A DNA stretch of 64,000 bases from the NCBI GenBank assembly GCA_024235915.1, contig JACKLO010000010.1:1-64000 (forward strand). Reading direction: 5' to 3'. Positions within the stretch are counted from its first letter, which is position 1; each line of letters opens with the position of its first letter. This DNA is from Burkholderiaceae bacterium (lineage in GTDB: Bacteria; Pseudomonadota; Gammaproteobacteria; Burkholderiales; Burkholderiaceae_C). Below, piece after piece: positions 36,839-49,481 of the stretch. The translations under genes were made by a program, and so were the position numbers. The notes beneath the pieces were generated by a model. That model saw nothing but the letters and a program-made list of their open reading frames with translations. It made no database searches and was not told where the DNA came from.

Positions 36839-38128
36839 CTATCGAGGGGGGTGTCGTGTGAAGTCCACGGATGAGGGACGGCCCGGCAGGTCCAGGGTCA
36901 TCGTGGCTGGCACGCCGCGCGCCACGATGCGGCCGCCACGCACCACGGCGAGGCGCGCCGCCCGCAGGCGGATCGCCTCTTCGGGGCTGCGGGCCTGCAG
37001 CAGCACCATGTCGGCGCGAGCACCCACTTCCAGGCTATAGCCCGCCAGGCCGAGCACCCGGGCGGCGTTCACGGTCACTGCATCGAAGCACTGGCGCATC
37101 GCCGCCAGGCCGGTCATCTGCGCCACGTGCAGGCCCATGGACGCCACCTCCAGCATGTCGCCGGAGCCGCCGCTGTACCAGGGGTCGAGCACGCAGTCGT
37201 GCCCGAAGGCCACGTTGACACCGGCGGCCAGCAGTTCCGGCACCCGCGTCATGCCGCGCCGCCTGGGGTAGCTGTCGTGCCGGCCTTGCAGCGTGATGTT
37301 GATCAGCGGGTTGGCCACCGCGTGCAACTGCGCCTCGGCCAGCAGCGGGATCAGCTTGCTGACGTAGTAGTTGTCCATCGAGTGCATCGACGTCAGGTGC
37401 GAGCCCGTGACCCGGCCCTGCAGGCCCAGGCGCTGCGTCTCGAACGCCAGCGTCTCGACGTGACGCGACAGCGGGTCGTCGCTCTCGTCGCAGTGCATGT
37501 CCACGCGCAGGCCGCGCTCGGCCGCCAGCTCGCACAACAGCTTCACGCTCTGCGCGCCGTCGGCCATGGTGCGCTCGAAGTGGGGGATGCCGCCGACCAC
37601 GTCCACGCCCAGGTCCAGGGCGCGTTTCAGGTTGGCCAGCGCCCCCGGGCTGCGCAGCACGCCGTCCTGCGGGAAGGCCACCAGTTGCAGGTCCAGGTAG
37701 GGTTTGACGCGCTCGCGCACCTGCAGCAGCGCCTCCACCGCCAGCAGGCGCGGGTCGCAGACGTCCACGTGGGAACGGATGGCGCCGATGCCGCGCGCCA
37801 CCGCCCAGTCGCAGTAGGCCAGCGCGCGCTCGACGAGCGCCTCCTGCGTGAGCAACGGCTTCAGCTCGCCCCACAGCGCGATGCCTTCCAGCAGCGTGCC
37901 GCTGGCATTCACCCGCGGCAGGCCATAGGACAAGGTGGCGTCCATGTGGAAGTGGGCGTCGACGAAGGGTGGGCTCAGCAGCCAGCCGGCCGCGTCCAAC
38001 GTTTCGATCCCGTCGGGCGCGGGGAGCGCCGCCCCCACCGCGGCGATGCGGCCATCCTGAAGGAGCAGGTCGACACCGACGCGCCCGTCGGGCAACGTCG
38101 CGTTGCGGATCATCAGCCGGCCACTCAT
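36839..38128 (-). CDS. codA: Cytosine deaminase-family amidohydrolase
   Basis: 429 residues, same length and motif order as E. coli CodA. Metal ligands: HFH in VDAHFHMD (about 58-62), His in DMHCDESDD, His in GSHLTSMHS and Asp in FGHDCVLDPWY. Family stretches ANPLINITLQGRHDSYPRRRG and TRVPELLAAGVNVAFGHD match CodA closely. It would convert cytosine to uracil, feeding the uracil genes at 40.7-46.4 kb. Related enzymes use isoguanine or creatinine, so the specificity is a strong but not certain inference. Confidence 0.88.
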   Translation of the reverse strand: MSGRLMIRNATLPDGRVGVDLLLQDGRIAAVGAALPAPDGIETLDAAGWLLSPPFVDAHFHMDATLSYGLPRVNASGTLLEGIALWGELKPLLTQEALVERALAYCDWAVARGIGAIRSHVDVCDPRLLAVEALLQVRERVKPYLDLQLVAFPQDGVLRSPGALANLKRALDLGVDVVGGIPHFERTMADGAQSVKLLCELAAERGLRVDMHCDESDDPLSRHVETLAFETQRLGLQGRVTGSHLTSMHSMDNYYVSKLIPLLAEAQLHAVANPLINITLQGRHDSYPRRRGMTRVPELLAAGVNVAFGHDCVLDPWYSGGSGDMLEVASMGLHVAQMTGLAAMRQCFDAVTVNAARVLGLAGYSLEVGARADMVLLQARSPEEAIRLRAARLAVVRGGRIVARGVPATMTLDLPGRPSSVDFTRHPPR

Positions 38129-38258
38129 GGCATCTCCTGCGGGTCTGCGGTGATGCTAAGGCCCAGCGGAGGCGCTACGATCTGCGCCTCATACTCACAA
38201 CTGACACCCCGCCAACTGTGGACGGCGGTGCAACCGAGCCCCGAGGGAACGCCGCAAC

Positions 38259-40682
<2,424 letters not shown>

Positions 40683-40708
40683 GCCCGCCGGGCCGCCGCA
40701 GGGGCGAA

Positions 40709-40741
40709 CACCGGTGGGCGCAGCGCGCAGTGCCCCCGGTG
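40709..40741. terminator. Hairpin between convergent hybrid kinase and uraA
   Basis: A 10-bp stem (CACCGG-GGGC with GCCC-CCGGTG, one bulged T) with a 12-nt loop in the 82-nt convergent gap. It is placed where both transcripts end but has no U tract, so it is a weak terminator call. Confidence 0.4.
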
Positions 40742-40764
40742 AGGCACCCGCGCGCAGACTGCGC

Positions 40765-42042
40765 TCAACCGCGCCGACGCAGCAGCGCGTAGAGCAGGAT
40801 GGCGCCGAAGGTGGCGGTGCCGATGCCGCCAAGCGCAAAGCCGCCGAACTTCAGCGTGTAGTCGCCCGTGCCCAGCACCAGCGTGATCGCCGCGACGACG
40901 AGGTTGGTCGGGTCGCTGAAGTCCACCTTGTTGTCGACCCAGATCTTGGCGCCGGCGATCGCGATGAGGCCGAAGACCACGATCGACACCCCACCCATCA
41001 CCGCCAGCGGGATGGCCTGGATCAGGGCACCGAACTTGGGGCTGAAGCCCAGCAGGACGGCCACCAGGGCCGCCACCACGAACATGGCGGTGGAATAGAT
41101 CTTCGTCGCCGCCATGACGCCGATGTTCTCCGCGTAGGTGGTCACGCCCGTGCCGCCGGCCCCGCCGGAGACCATGGTGGCGATGCCGTCGCCGACGAAG
41201 GCGCGGCCCATGTACGGGTCCAGGTTGCGGCCGGTCATGGCGCTCACGGCCTTCACATGGCCCAGGTTCTCCGCCACCAGGATCAGGGCCACCGGCGCGA
41301 TCAGCAGCATCGCATTGGCGTCGAACACCGGCGCGGCGAAGTTCGGCAGGCCGAACCAGGCGGCATTCGCCAGGCCGGACAGGTCGATCGGCTTGCCCAG
41401 CCCCAGGCCGTTGGTCAGCACCGCATAGACCAGGCTGGCGACGATCAGACCCACCAGGATCAGCAGCCGCTGCACCATGCCGCTGGTGCGCACCGCCACC
41501 AGGCCCACGCAGAGGAAGGTCACGGCCTGCATCCAGGCGTCGAAGCCGGTGGGCGCCATGTTCTTGATCGGGATGCCGGCCAGGTTCAGGCCGATCACCG
41601 CCACCACGGCACCGGTGACCACCGGTGGCATGAGCTTCTCGATCCAGCCGGTGCCCGTGGCCATGACCACGGCACCGATCAGCGTGTAGAGCACCCCGCA
41701 GGCGATGATGCCGCCCAGGGCCAGGCCGATGTTGGCGTTGGCCCCGCCGCCGGCGTAGCCCGTGGCCGCGATGACGACGCCGATGAAGGCGAAGCTGGAG
41801 CCCAGGTAGCTCGGCACCTGGCCGCCGACGATGACGAAGAAGATCAGCGTGCCGACGCCCGACATCAGGATCGCCACGTTGGGGTCGAAGCCCATCAGCA
41901 GCGGCGCCAGCACGGTGGCGCCGAACATCGCGATCACATGCTGGATGCCCAGCACGGCCGTCTGCGGCCAGGGCAGGCGTTCATCGGGCGCCACCACGGC
42001 GCCGGGGGTGGCGCGCACTTCGCGCCAGCTCATCAGGCCCAT
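40765..42042 (-). CDS. uraA: Uracil-xanthine permease (NCS2 family)
   Basis: 425 residues from ATG 42042, selected for the GAGGAG ribosome site; the longer frame adds only a Pro-rich stretch. About 14 hydrophobic segments. The conserved QHVIAMFGATVLAPLLMGFDP opening and the GGTGVTTYAENIGVMAATK motif of NCS2 carriers are present. The high similarity to UraA/PyrP suggests uracil:proton symport. upp follows upstream on the same strand within 75 nt, so uptake and salvage of uracil are likely co-regulated. Confidence 0.92.
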   Translation of the reverse strand: MGLMSWREVRATPGAVVAPDERLPWPQTAVLGIQHVIAMFGATVLAPLLMGFDPNVAILMSGVGTLIFFVIVGGQVPSYLGSSFAFIGVVIAATGYAGGGANANIGLALGGIIACGVLYTLIGAVVMATGTGWIEKLMPPVVTGAVVAVIGLNLAGIPIKNMAPTGFDAWMQAVTFLCVGLVAVRTSGMVQRLLILVGLIVASLVYAVLTNGLGLGKPIDLSGLANAAWFGLPNFAAPVFDANAMLLIAPVALILVAENLGHVKAVSAMTGRNLDPYMGRAFVGDGIATMVSGGAGGTGVTTYAENIGVMAATKIYSTAMFVVAALVAVLLGFSPKFGALIQAIPLAVMGGVSIVVFGLIAIAGAKIWVDNKVDFSDPTNLVVAAITLVLGTGDYTLKFGGFALGGIGTATFGAILLYALLRRRG

Positions 42043-42117
42043 CTGCTCTCTCCTCGGTGTTGGGGTGGCCGATTCTGCAGCGGGATCCATGCCGCCCCGA
42101 GGCGGTGCGCGCCGCCT

Positions 42118-42741
<624 letters not shown>

Positions 42742-42817
42742 TTGACCTCCGGGGTCATGGACGCGCCCCGCGCCGCCGGCCACGATGGCGGCAGATCAGC
42801 ACGCGAAGGAGCATTCG

Positions 42818-43054
42818 ATGAGTGAGTATCTGCCACTGGCTGTGGGCCACATGATCGGCCTCGGAGCCGTGGGGTCCTGCCTGGGTGTGGGCTTCCTGGC
42901 CTCGAAGTACGTGGAGGCCTCGGCCCGGCAGCCGGAACTGATGGAGCCGCTGCAGACCAAGGTCTTCCTGCTTGTCGGTGTGCTGGACGGCGCCTTCATC
43001 ATCGCCACCGGCATCGGGCTGTGGTTCGCCACCGCCAACCCGTTCAGGGGTTGA
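42818..43054 (+). CDS. Orphan F0-type ATP synthase subunit c-like protein
   Basis: 78 residues from ATG 42818 (GAAGGA at 42805-42810). Two membrane helices: LAVGHMIGLGAVGSCLGVGFLAS and VFLLVGVLDGAFIIATGIGLWFA. The loop ASARQPELMEPLQTK is the c-subunit signature. The second helix holds Asp in GVLDG at the proton-carrying position. It matches typical betaproteobacterial AtpE closely but stands alone among uracil genes with no other atp genes; the main atp operon is not in the window. Its 3' end overlaps the convergent regulator gene by 11 nt. Confidence 0.85.
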   Translation: MSEYLPLAVGHMIGLGAVGSCLGVGFLASKYVEASARQPELMEPLQTKVFLLVGVLDGAFIIATGIGLWFATANPFRG

Positions 43055-43865
43055 GCGCCGGCGCTGACGTCGCGTCTTCGGCCTGCCAGCGGCGCAGCAG
43101 CGCCGCCGTGGCTGCGTCGCCCGGCAACAGGGTCTCCACCGCCAGCTCGGCCGTCGTCACGTCATGCGGCGCACCGAACACGGTGACGGTGCTGACGAAA
43201 CGCAACGGGCCATCGGGCGTGCGCAGCACCAGCGGGATCACGACTTCGTCGACGCCGAGGGGCGGCGCATCGTCCGTCGGCGCCGGCAGCGCCTGCAGCT
43301 CGCTGCGCAACTGCACCAGGACACCGTCGCCGGTGGCGTCGATCTGGCGCTGGAGACGCAGCAGCACGTGCGCGCGCCAGGCCGCCAGGCCTTCGACATG
43401 GGGTGCCAGTCCGTCGGGTGACAACGACAGCCGCAGCACGTTCAAGGGCTGCGGCAGTGGCCGTCCAGGCAGCAGGCGGGCCAGGAGCCGGACGACGGCC
43501 CCGTTGGCCGCCACCAGGTTCCAGTGGCGGTCGACCGCCAGCGCCGGCCACGGCTCATGGGCGTCCAGCAGCTGCTGCAACGCAGCCCGCACACTGTCCA
43601 GCGCCGGGGCCGACCAGGCATGTTCTGCAAACAGCGGCGCAAAGCCCGCGGCACGCAGCCACCCGTTGCGCTCGCGCAGCGGCACGTCCAGCCGCTCGGC
43701 CAGCCGGAGCAACATGGCCCGGCTGGGTTGGGCACGGCCGGTTTCCAGCCACGACAGGTGCCGCGTGGAGACCCCGGCCTCCAGGGCCAGCGCCTCCTGC
43801 GTCAGCGCCCGGTGTCGGCGCCAGTGCCGCAGCAGGCCGCCAAAGTCGGCCTTCGCCGCGTCCAC
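43044..43865 (-). CDS. XRE-family transcriptional regulator with MmyB-like ligand domain
   Basis: 273 residues from GTG 43865, which directly follows the URC4 stop (TAG CC GTG). An N-terminal helix-turn-helix (LTQEALALEAGVSTRHLSWLETGRAQPS) is at about residues 20-48. The rest is a MmyB-like sensor domain (HEPWPALAVDRHWNLVAANG, then LLRLQRQIDATGDGVLVQLRSEL). These regulators bind small ligands in the C-terminal domain. Cotranscription with URC4 and URC1 suggests control of uracil catabolism, which is inference. The longer frame upstream is antisense to URC4 and rejected. Confidence 0.88.
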   Translation of the reverse strand: MDAAKADFGGLLRHWRRHRALTQEALALEAGVSTRHLSWLETGRAQPSRAMLLRLAERLDVPLRERNGWLRAAGFAPLFAEHAWSAPALDSVRAALQQLLDAHEPWPALAVDRHWNLVAANGAVVRLLARLLPGRPLPQPLNVLRLSLSPDGLAPHVEGLAAWRAHVLLRLQRQIDATGDGVLVQLRSELQALPAPTDDAPPLGVDEVVIPLVLRTPDGPLRFVSTVTVFGAPHDVTTAELAVETLLPGDAATAALLRRWQAEDATSAPALNP

Positions 43866-43867
43866 GG

Positions 43868-45158
43868 CTAGAAGATCGTGCCGTTGCTCGCCACCCGCAC
43901 CGGCGGCGGGCCACCGGGCCGGCGTTCCTGGGCGATCTGCCGGCCCGCCAGCCAGGTGCCGCCTTCCAGGATCGCGGCCAGCGGCAGCGCCGGCTTGCCC
44001 AGCTCGGCGCGCACGCCGCGCGCCACCTCGTCGAGCAGGGTCACCGTCAGGGCGCGCCACTCGATGATCCACGGGTCGGCCACTGTGTAGGCATGGGCCG
44101 CGAAGGCCGGATCACGCGGCACGATGACGCCGGCATCGATCAGCAGGCCGCCGTTGCGGTACTCCGGCAGCCCGGTCAGCTCGTCCAGGCCCTCGACGGC
44201 GATGCCGGCCCACTCGAAGGGTTCGACCAGCGAATACGCCAGCCACTGGCTGAGCTTGTGGAAGGGCACCCGCCCGGCGCTGGCGCCCTCGCCGCCCGCC
44301 ATGGGGTGCGGCCAGGTGTCACCCACCGGCCGGCCGGCCAGCAGCTGCCCACTGGGCCAGATGCCGCCAAAGGCCTTGAGCAGGGTACGCAGGATCTGCG
44401 CCGCCGAGACGCGCTTGACGGCGATGCGCTGGATGGTGGAGCCCGGCGCGCCGACCATGGGGTGCGTCAGGAGATCGAACAGGTAGCCCGGCCGCCCGGG
44501 GCTGCCGAACACGTCGGGTCGCTTCTTCAGCGCCGCGCCCAGGCGTTTCAGCAGCGCCACGCGACCATCCAGCCCGACCAGCGGGTTGTCGTCGCGCACC
44601 TGGAAATGCCGGGCCAGCTGGGTGGCGTCCAGGCGCTCCAGCGCGTCAGCGTCCACCCGCATCGGCACCCGCAGGTCCGACGAGAAGGCACCCCCGACAA
44701 AGGCATGGAAGCTCGCCAGGGCCAGGCCTTCGCTGCGCGCGTAGGCGCGGCCGGTGCCCGGTTCCGAGAAACGCCAGTCGGGGCCGGCGCCGGCGTCCAG
44801 CAACACGCTGACCACGGCCAGGTCGATGCGCGTGCGCGCCTGCTCCGCGGTGGACAGGTCGGCGATGCGCACGTCCAGCAGCGCCTTGCGGTCGACGCCG
44901 CCGGCCTCGAAGTGCCGCCAGCGGCTGTGCAGCGGCACCTGGCCACCGGCGAAGCGCTCCTGCGTCAGCCGGGCGACGCGCCGCACCACCTCCCCCAGGC
45001 GCGTGCGGTCGAGCCGGAAATGCGGCGAGCGGTCGGCCGCCACGGCGGCGGTGATGTTGGCGCAGCGCTCGCGCACCACGCTGGGCTTGCGCAGCAGGCG
45101 CACGGCCTCCACCACGGCATCCTTGCTCGCGCCGTCCAGGCCGGTGAAGCTGGTGTGC

Positions 45159-45166
<8 letters not shown>
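43868..45166 (-). CDS. URC4/Urg3 homologue (DUF1688), uracil catabolism
   Basis: 432 residues, soluble, recognised as the DUF1688 family. Characteristic segments: SRWRHFEAGGVDRKALLD, PFEWAGIAVEGLDELTGLPEYRNGGLLIDAGVI, and the C-terminal EWRALTVTLLDEVARGVRAELG. The reaction is not fully defined; family genes act with a GTP cyclohydrolase II-like URC1 in a uracil degradation path first described in yeast. The gene overlaps urc1's stop by 8 nt and is followed by the XRE regulator. Confidence 0.88.
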
Positions 45167-46427
<1,261 letters not shown>

Positions 46428-46623
46428 CGTGTGCTCTCGTTCGCGCGAAGTGCCCATGATCGCGCAAATTCCGGGCCTGTGCCGACTCGCGAAGGCCATG
46501 GATCACACGGCCGACACACCCGCGGACCGGGGAGCACCGGCACACCGTGAGCCTCGCGCCCTCCAGGCGCGGCGTAAGGCAGTGATCGCTGTCATCCACG
46601 GTTTCATCGACATCAGGACGTCC

Positions 46624-47265
46624 ATGTCACTGCGCATTGCTTCGCTGCCCACTTTCGCCATGGCACTGGCCACACTTCCGCTGGTGGCCTCACCCGCCGC
46701 CGCTGTCACGCTGACCGACCTGCCCGAGGCTGTCGCCATGGCCAGCACCTGTTACCAGGGCTGCGGCAACGCGCACTACGACGCGTCGAACGTGCTAGAC
46801 GGTGACCATGGCGAAACCGGCAACACCGGCCTGAACGCCTGGAACTCCGGCGGCTACGGTGGCTGGGTGCAGGTGGACTTCGGGGACCTCTATGCGATCG
46901 ATCGCGTGGAGTTGTATGGCGCGTACCCCTACTACAACCCGTTCACCTTGTCGGTGAGTGCCGACGGCACCAGTTGGACGACCCTGGCCACCAGCGGATA
47001 TGCCCTGGCACCCGGCCTCACCGAACCCGGCGTGGGGGCCATCCGCTATGGCGCGGTCTTCGACGTGGCGGACACTTCACTTGCCGCCGGCGTGATGGGC
47101 CGCTACTTGCGCTACAGCGTCAACGGCGGCTCGCCGCACTGGGGCTACCTCTTCGAGATGGAGGTCCAGGGCCACCTGCCGGCGGTGCCGGAACCTGGCA
47201 CGGCGGCCCTGTGGCTGGCCGGACTGGCCATCACCGGTGCGGCAGCGCGCCGACGGATGCGCTGA
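46624..47265 (+). CDS. PEP-CTERM protein with discoidin (F5/8 type C) domain
   Basis: 213 residues from ATG 46624. A signal peptide (FAMALATLPLVASPAAA) leads to a beta-sandwich domain of the coagulation-factor 5/8 type C kind: ASNVLDGDHGETGNTGLNAWNS, WVQVDFGDLYAIDRVELYG and the later RYLRYSVNGGSPHWGY. The C-terminus is AVPEPGTAALWLAGLAI then RRRMR, a PEP-CTERM sorting signal. This indicates a surface protein that binds carbohydrate, sorted by an exosortase elsewhere in the genome. It is divergent from urc1 with a 196-nt gap that shows no clear promoter. Confidence 0.88.
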   Translation: MSLRIASLPTFAMALATLPLVASPAAAVTLTDLPEAVAMASTCYQGCGNAHYDASNVLDGDHGETGNTGLNAWNSGGYGGWVQVDFGDLYAIDRVELYGAYPYYNPFTLSVSADGTSWTTLATSGYALAPGLTEPGVGAIRYGAVFDVADTSLAAGVMGRYLRYSVNGGSPHWGYLFEMEVQGHLPAVPEPGTAALWLAGLAITGAAARRRMR

Positions 47266-47273
47266 GGCAGCGC

Positions 47274-47507
47274 TCCCCCGATCCAGCTTGCAGGCCGGAT
47301 CGCTTCGCCAGGCGCGCATCCGTCCGCCGGGACGGCTGCACGTCCGGATGTTCCCCCGATCCGGCTTGCAGGCCGGATCGCTTCGCCAGGCGTGCATCCG
47401 TCCGCAGGGACGGCTGCACGTCCGGATGCTCCCCCGATCCGGCTTGCAGGCCGGATCGCTTCGCCAGGCGTGCATCCGTCCGCAGGGACGGCTGCACGTC
47501 CGGGCTC
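47274..47507. repeat. Three tandem 78-bp palindromic units (REP/BIME-like)
   Basis: Units start at 47274, 47352 and 47430 and differ by only a few bases. Each contains two hairpins: CGATCCGGC/GCCGGATCG with a TTGCAG loop (one mismatch in the first copy) and CCGTCC/GGACGG with a short GCAG-type loop. There are no spacers, so it is not CRISPR. The array fills the convergent gap between a PEP-CTERM gene and an ABC-transporter operon, where it could act as a terminator or RNA-stabilising element. Confidence 0.85.
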
Positions 47508-48441
47508 AGCGCTCGCCCTTGCGCCAGGGTTTCATCAGCGCCTGCGGGTAACGCGCACGCCGGGCCACCAGCACCAGTGCCACGATGGCCATTGCATAGG
47601 GCAGCATCAGGTAGACCTGATACGGCAGCTCGAGCCCGAACACGCCCCCATCGCCCGCCTGCTGCAGCCGCAATTGCAGCGCGTCGAAGAAGGCGAACAG
47701 CAGCGCGCCCACCAGCGCCATGCCCGGCCGCCACGACGCGAACACCACCAGGGCCACGCAGACCCAGCCGCGGCCGTTGACCATGTTGAAGTAGAAGGCG
47801 TTGAAGGCCGACAGCGTCAGGAACGCCCCGGCCACGCCCATCAGCGCCGAGCCGGCGACGATGGCGCCGGTGCGCAGGCCGGCCACGCTCAGCCCCTGGC
47901 TCTCCACCGCCGCCGGGTTCTCGCCCACCATGCGCAGTGCCAGGCCCAGCGGCGTGCGGTTCAGGCCCCAGGCCAGCAGCGGCACCAGCAGCAGGGCCGC
48001 CAGCGTCAGCGGCGTCTGCGCGTCCAGCACCGGGATCGGCAGGCCCGTCATCGGCGCAAAGGGCTCCACGGTCGGCGGGCTGTCCACCTTCGGGAAGCTC
48101 ACGCGGTAAGCGTAGCTCGCCAGGCTGGTGGCCAGCAGCGTGATGCCGAGCCCGGCCACGTGCTGCGACAGCGCCAGGCCCACCGTGAGCCCGGCATGCA
48201 GCAGGCCGAACAGCGCGCCGGTGAGCGCTGCGGCCGCCACGCCGGTCCAGAGACCGGCACCCTGCCAGACCACCAGCCAGCCGACGAAGGCCCCGGCGAC
48301 CATGATGCCCTCGATGCCCAGGTTCAATACCCCGGCGCGTTCGCAGAGCAGCACGCCCAGCGTGCCCAGGATCAGCGGCGTGGCGATGCGCAGCACCGAC
48401 ACCCAGAAGGGCGCGGCGAGCAGCAGGTCGAGTGTTTCCAT
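47506..48441 (-). CDS. ABC transporter permease (BMP-linked, inner domain 2)
   Basis: 311 residues from ATG 48441. About nine membrane helices, with the permease motif MVGENPAAVESQGLSVAGLR (EAA-like loop) and RAGVLNLGIEGIMVAGAFVG near the start. It is the second permease of a BmpA-type sugar-nucleoside importer. Its ATG overlaps the preceding permease stop by one base. The 3' end abuts the 78-bp repeat array. Confidence 0.92.
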   Translation of the reverse strand: METLDLLLAAPFWVSVLRIATPLILGTLGVLLCERAGVLNLGIEGIMVAGAFVGWLVVWQGAGLWTGVAAAALTGALFGLLHAGLTVGLALSQHVAGLGITLLATSLASYAYRVSFPKVDSPPTVEPFAPMTGLPIPVLDAQTPLTLAALLLVPLLAWGLNRTPLGLALRMVGENPAAVESQGLSVAGLRTGAIVAGSALMGVAGAFLTLSAFNAFYFNMVNGRGWVCVALVVFASWRPGMALVGALLFAFFDALQLRLQQAGDGGVFGLELPYQVYLMLPYAMAIVALVLVARRARYPQALMKPWRKGER

Positions 48442-49481
48442 CACCTTCTGACCCGGTACTGCGTCAGCATCGTCGCGACCAGCATCGCGATCAGCGCCAC
48501 GGCCACGATCACGTCGGCGATGTAGGTCGGCACGCCCACGGCGCGGCTCATGCTGTCGGCGCCCACCAGCATGCCGGCCACGAACACCGACGCCGCCACC
48601 ACGCCAAGCGGGTGCAGCATGGCCAGCATGGCGATGACGATGCCGCTGTAGCCGTAGCCCGGGCTCATGTCCAGCGTGACGTAGGCGGTGCGCCCCGCGA
48701 CCTCCACCGCGCCGGCGAGGCCGGCCAAGGCGCCGGACAGCAGCGCCACGCCCAGCGTGGCAGCCCGCACCGGCACGCCGGCAAAGGCCGCGGCCCGCGG
48801 GTTGGCGCCCACGGCACGCACGGCAAAGCCTGCGGTGGTGAAGCGCAGCAGCGCCCAGCAGGCCACCGCGGCCACCAGCGCCACGACGAGCCCGGTGTGC
48901 ACGCGGCTGCGTTCCAGCAGCTTGCCCAGCTGCAGCTCGTCGGGCAGCGCCGCGCTCTGCGGCCAACCCATGGCACCAGGGTCCTTCATCGGCCCGTCGA
49001 GCATGGCGGAGACAAACAGCAGCACGATGAAGTTCAGCAGCAGCGTGGTCACCACCTCGTCCACGCCGAGCCGGCTCTTCGCCCAGGCCGGCCCCAGCAG
49101 CAGCAGGGCGCCGGCCACCATGGCGACGGCCAGCATCGCCGGAAACAGCAGGGCCGGTGGCCCGTCCAGGGTGCCGACGGCCACCGCCGCCAGCGCACCC
49201 GCATACAGCTGGCCCTCGGCGCCGATGTTGAACAACCGGGCGCGGAAGGCCACCGCCGCGGCCAGGCCGGTGAGGATCAGCGGCGTGGCGCGGGTGAGCG
49301 TCTCGGTCCACGCAAAGCGCGATCCGAAGCCGCCCTCGAGCAGCAACGCGTAGGCGCGGCCCACCGGCGCACCGGCCCAGGCGACGAGCAGCGACGTGAC
49401 CGCCAGCGTGAACAGCAGCGCGCCGGCCGGCGCCGCGAGCAGCAGCGCGGCGGGGGTCTGGTCCCGGCGTTCCAGCCGCAT
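48441..49481 (-). CDS. ABC transporter permease (BMP-linked, inner domain 1)
   Basis: 346 residues from ATG 49481. Membrane helices begin with LLLAAPAGALLFTLAVTSLLVAW, and FNIGAEGQLYAGALAAVAVG and VRAVGANPRAAAFAGVPVRAAT mark the permease family. It is one half of the membrane channel of the importer encoded by the four-gene operon 47506-51993. Start and stop overlap neighbours by one base (TGATG). Confidence 0.92.
   Translation of the reverse strand: MRLERRDQTPAALLLAAPAGALLFTLAVTSLLVAWAGAPVGRAYALLLEGGFGSRFAWTETLTRATPLILTGLAAAVAFRARLFNIGAEGQLYAGALAAVAVGTLDGPPALLFPAMLAVAMVAGALLLLGPAWAKSRLGVDEVVTTLLLNFIVLLFVSAMLDGPMKDPGAMGWPQSAALPDELQLGKLLERSRVHTGLVVALVAAVACWALLRFTTAGFAVRAVGANPRAAAFAGVPVRAATLGVALLSGALAGLAGAVEVAGRTAYVTLDMSPGYGYSGIVIAMLAMLHPLGVVAASVFVAGMLVGADSMSRAVGVPTYIADVIVAVALIAMLVATMLTQYRVRR

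Noticed and set aside
47274..47507. CRISPR array or small coding gene in the 78-bp repeats
   Set aside because: The units are contiguous with no spacers, and the open frames exist only because 78 is a multiple of three; no ribosome site or homology is seen.
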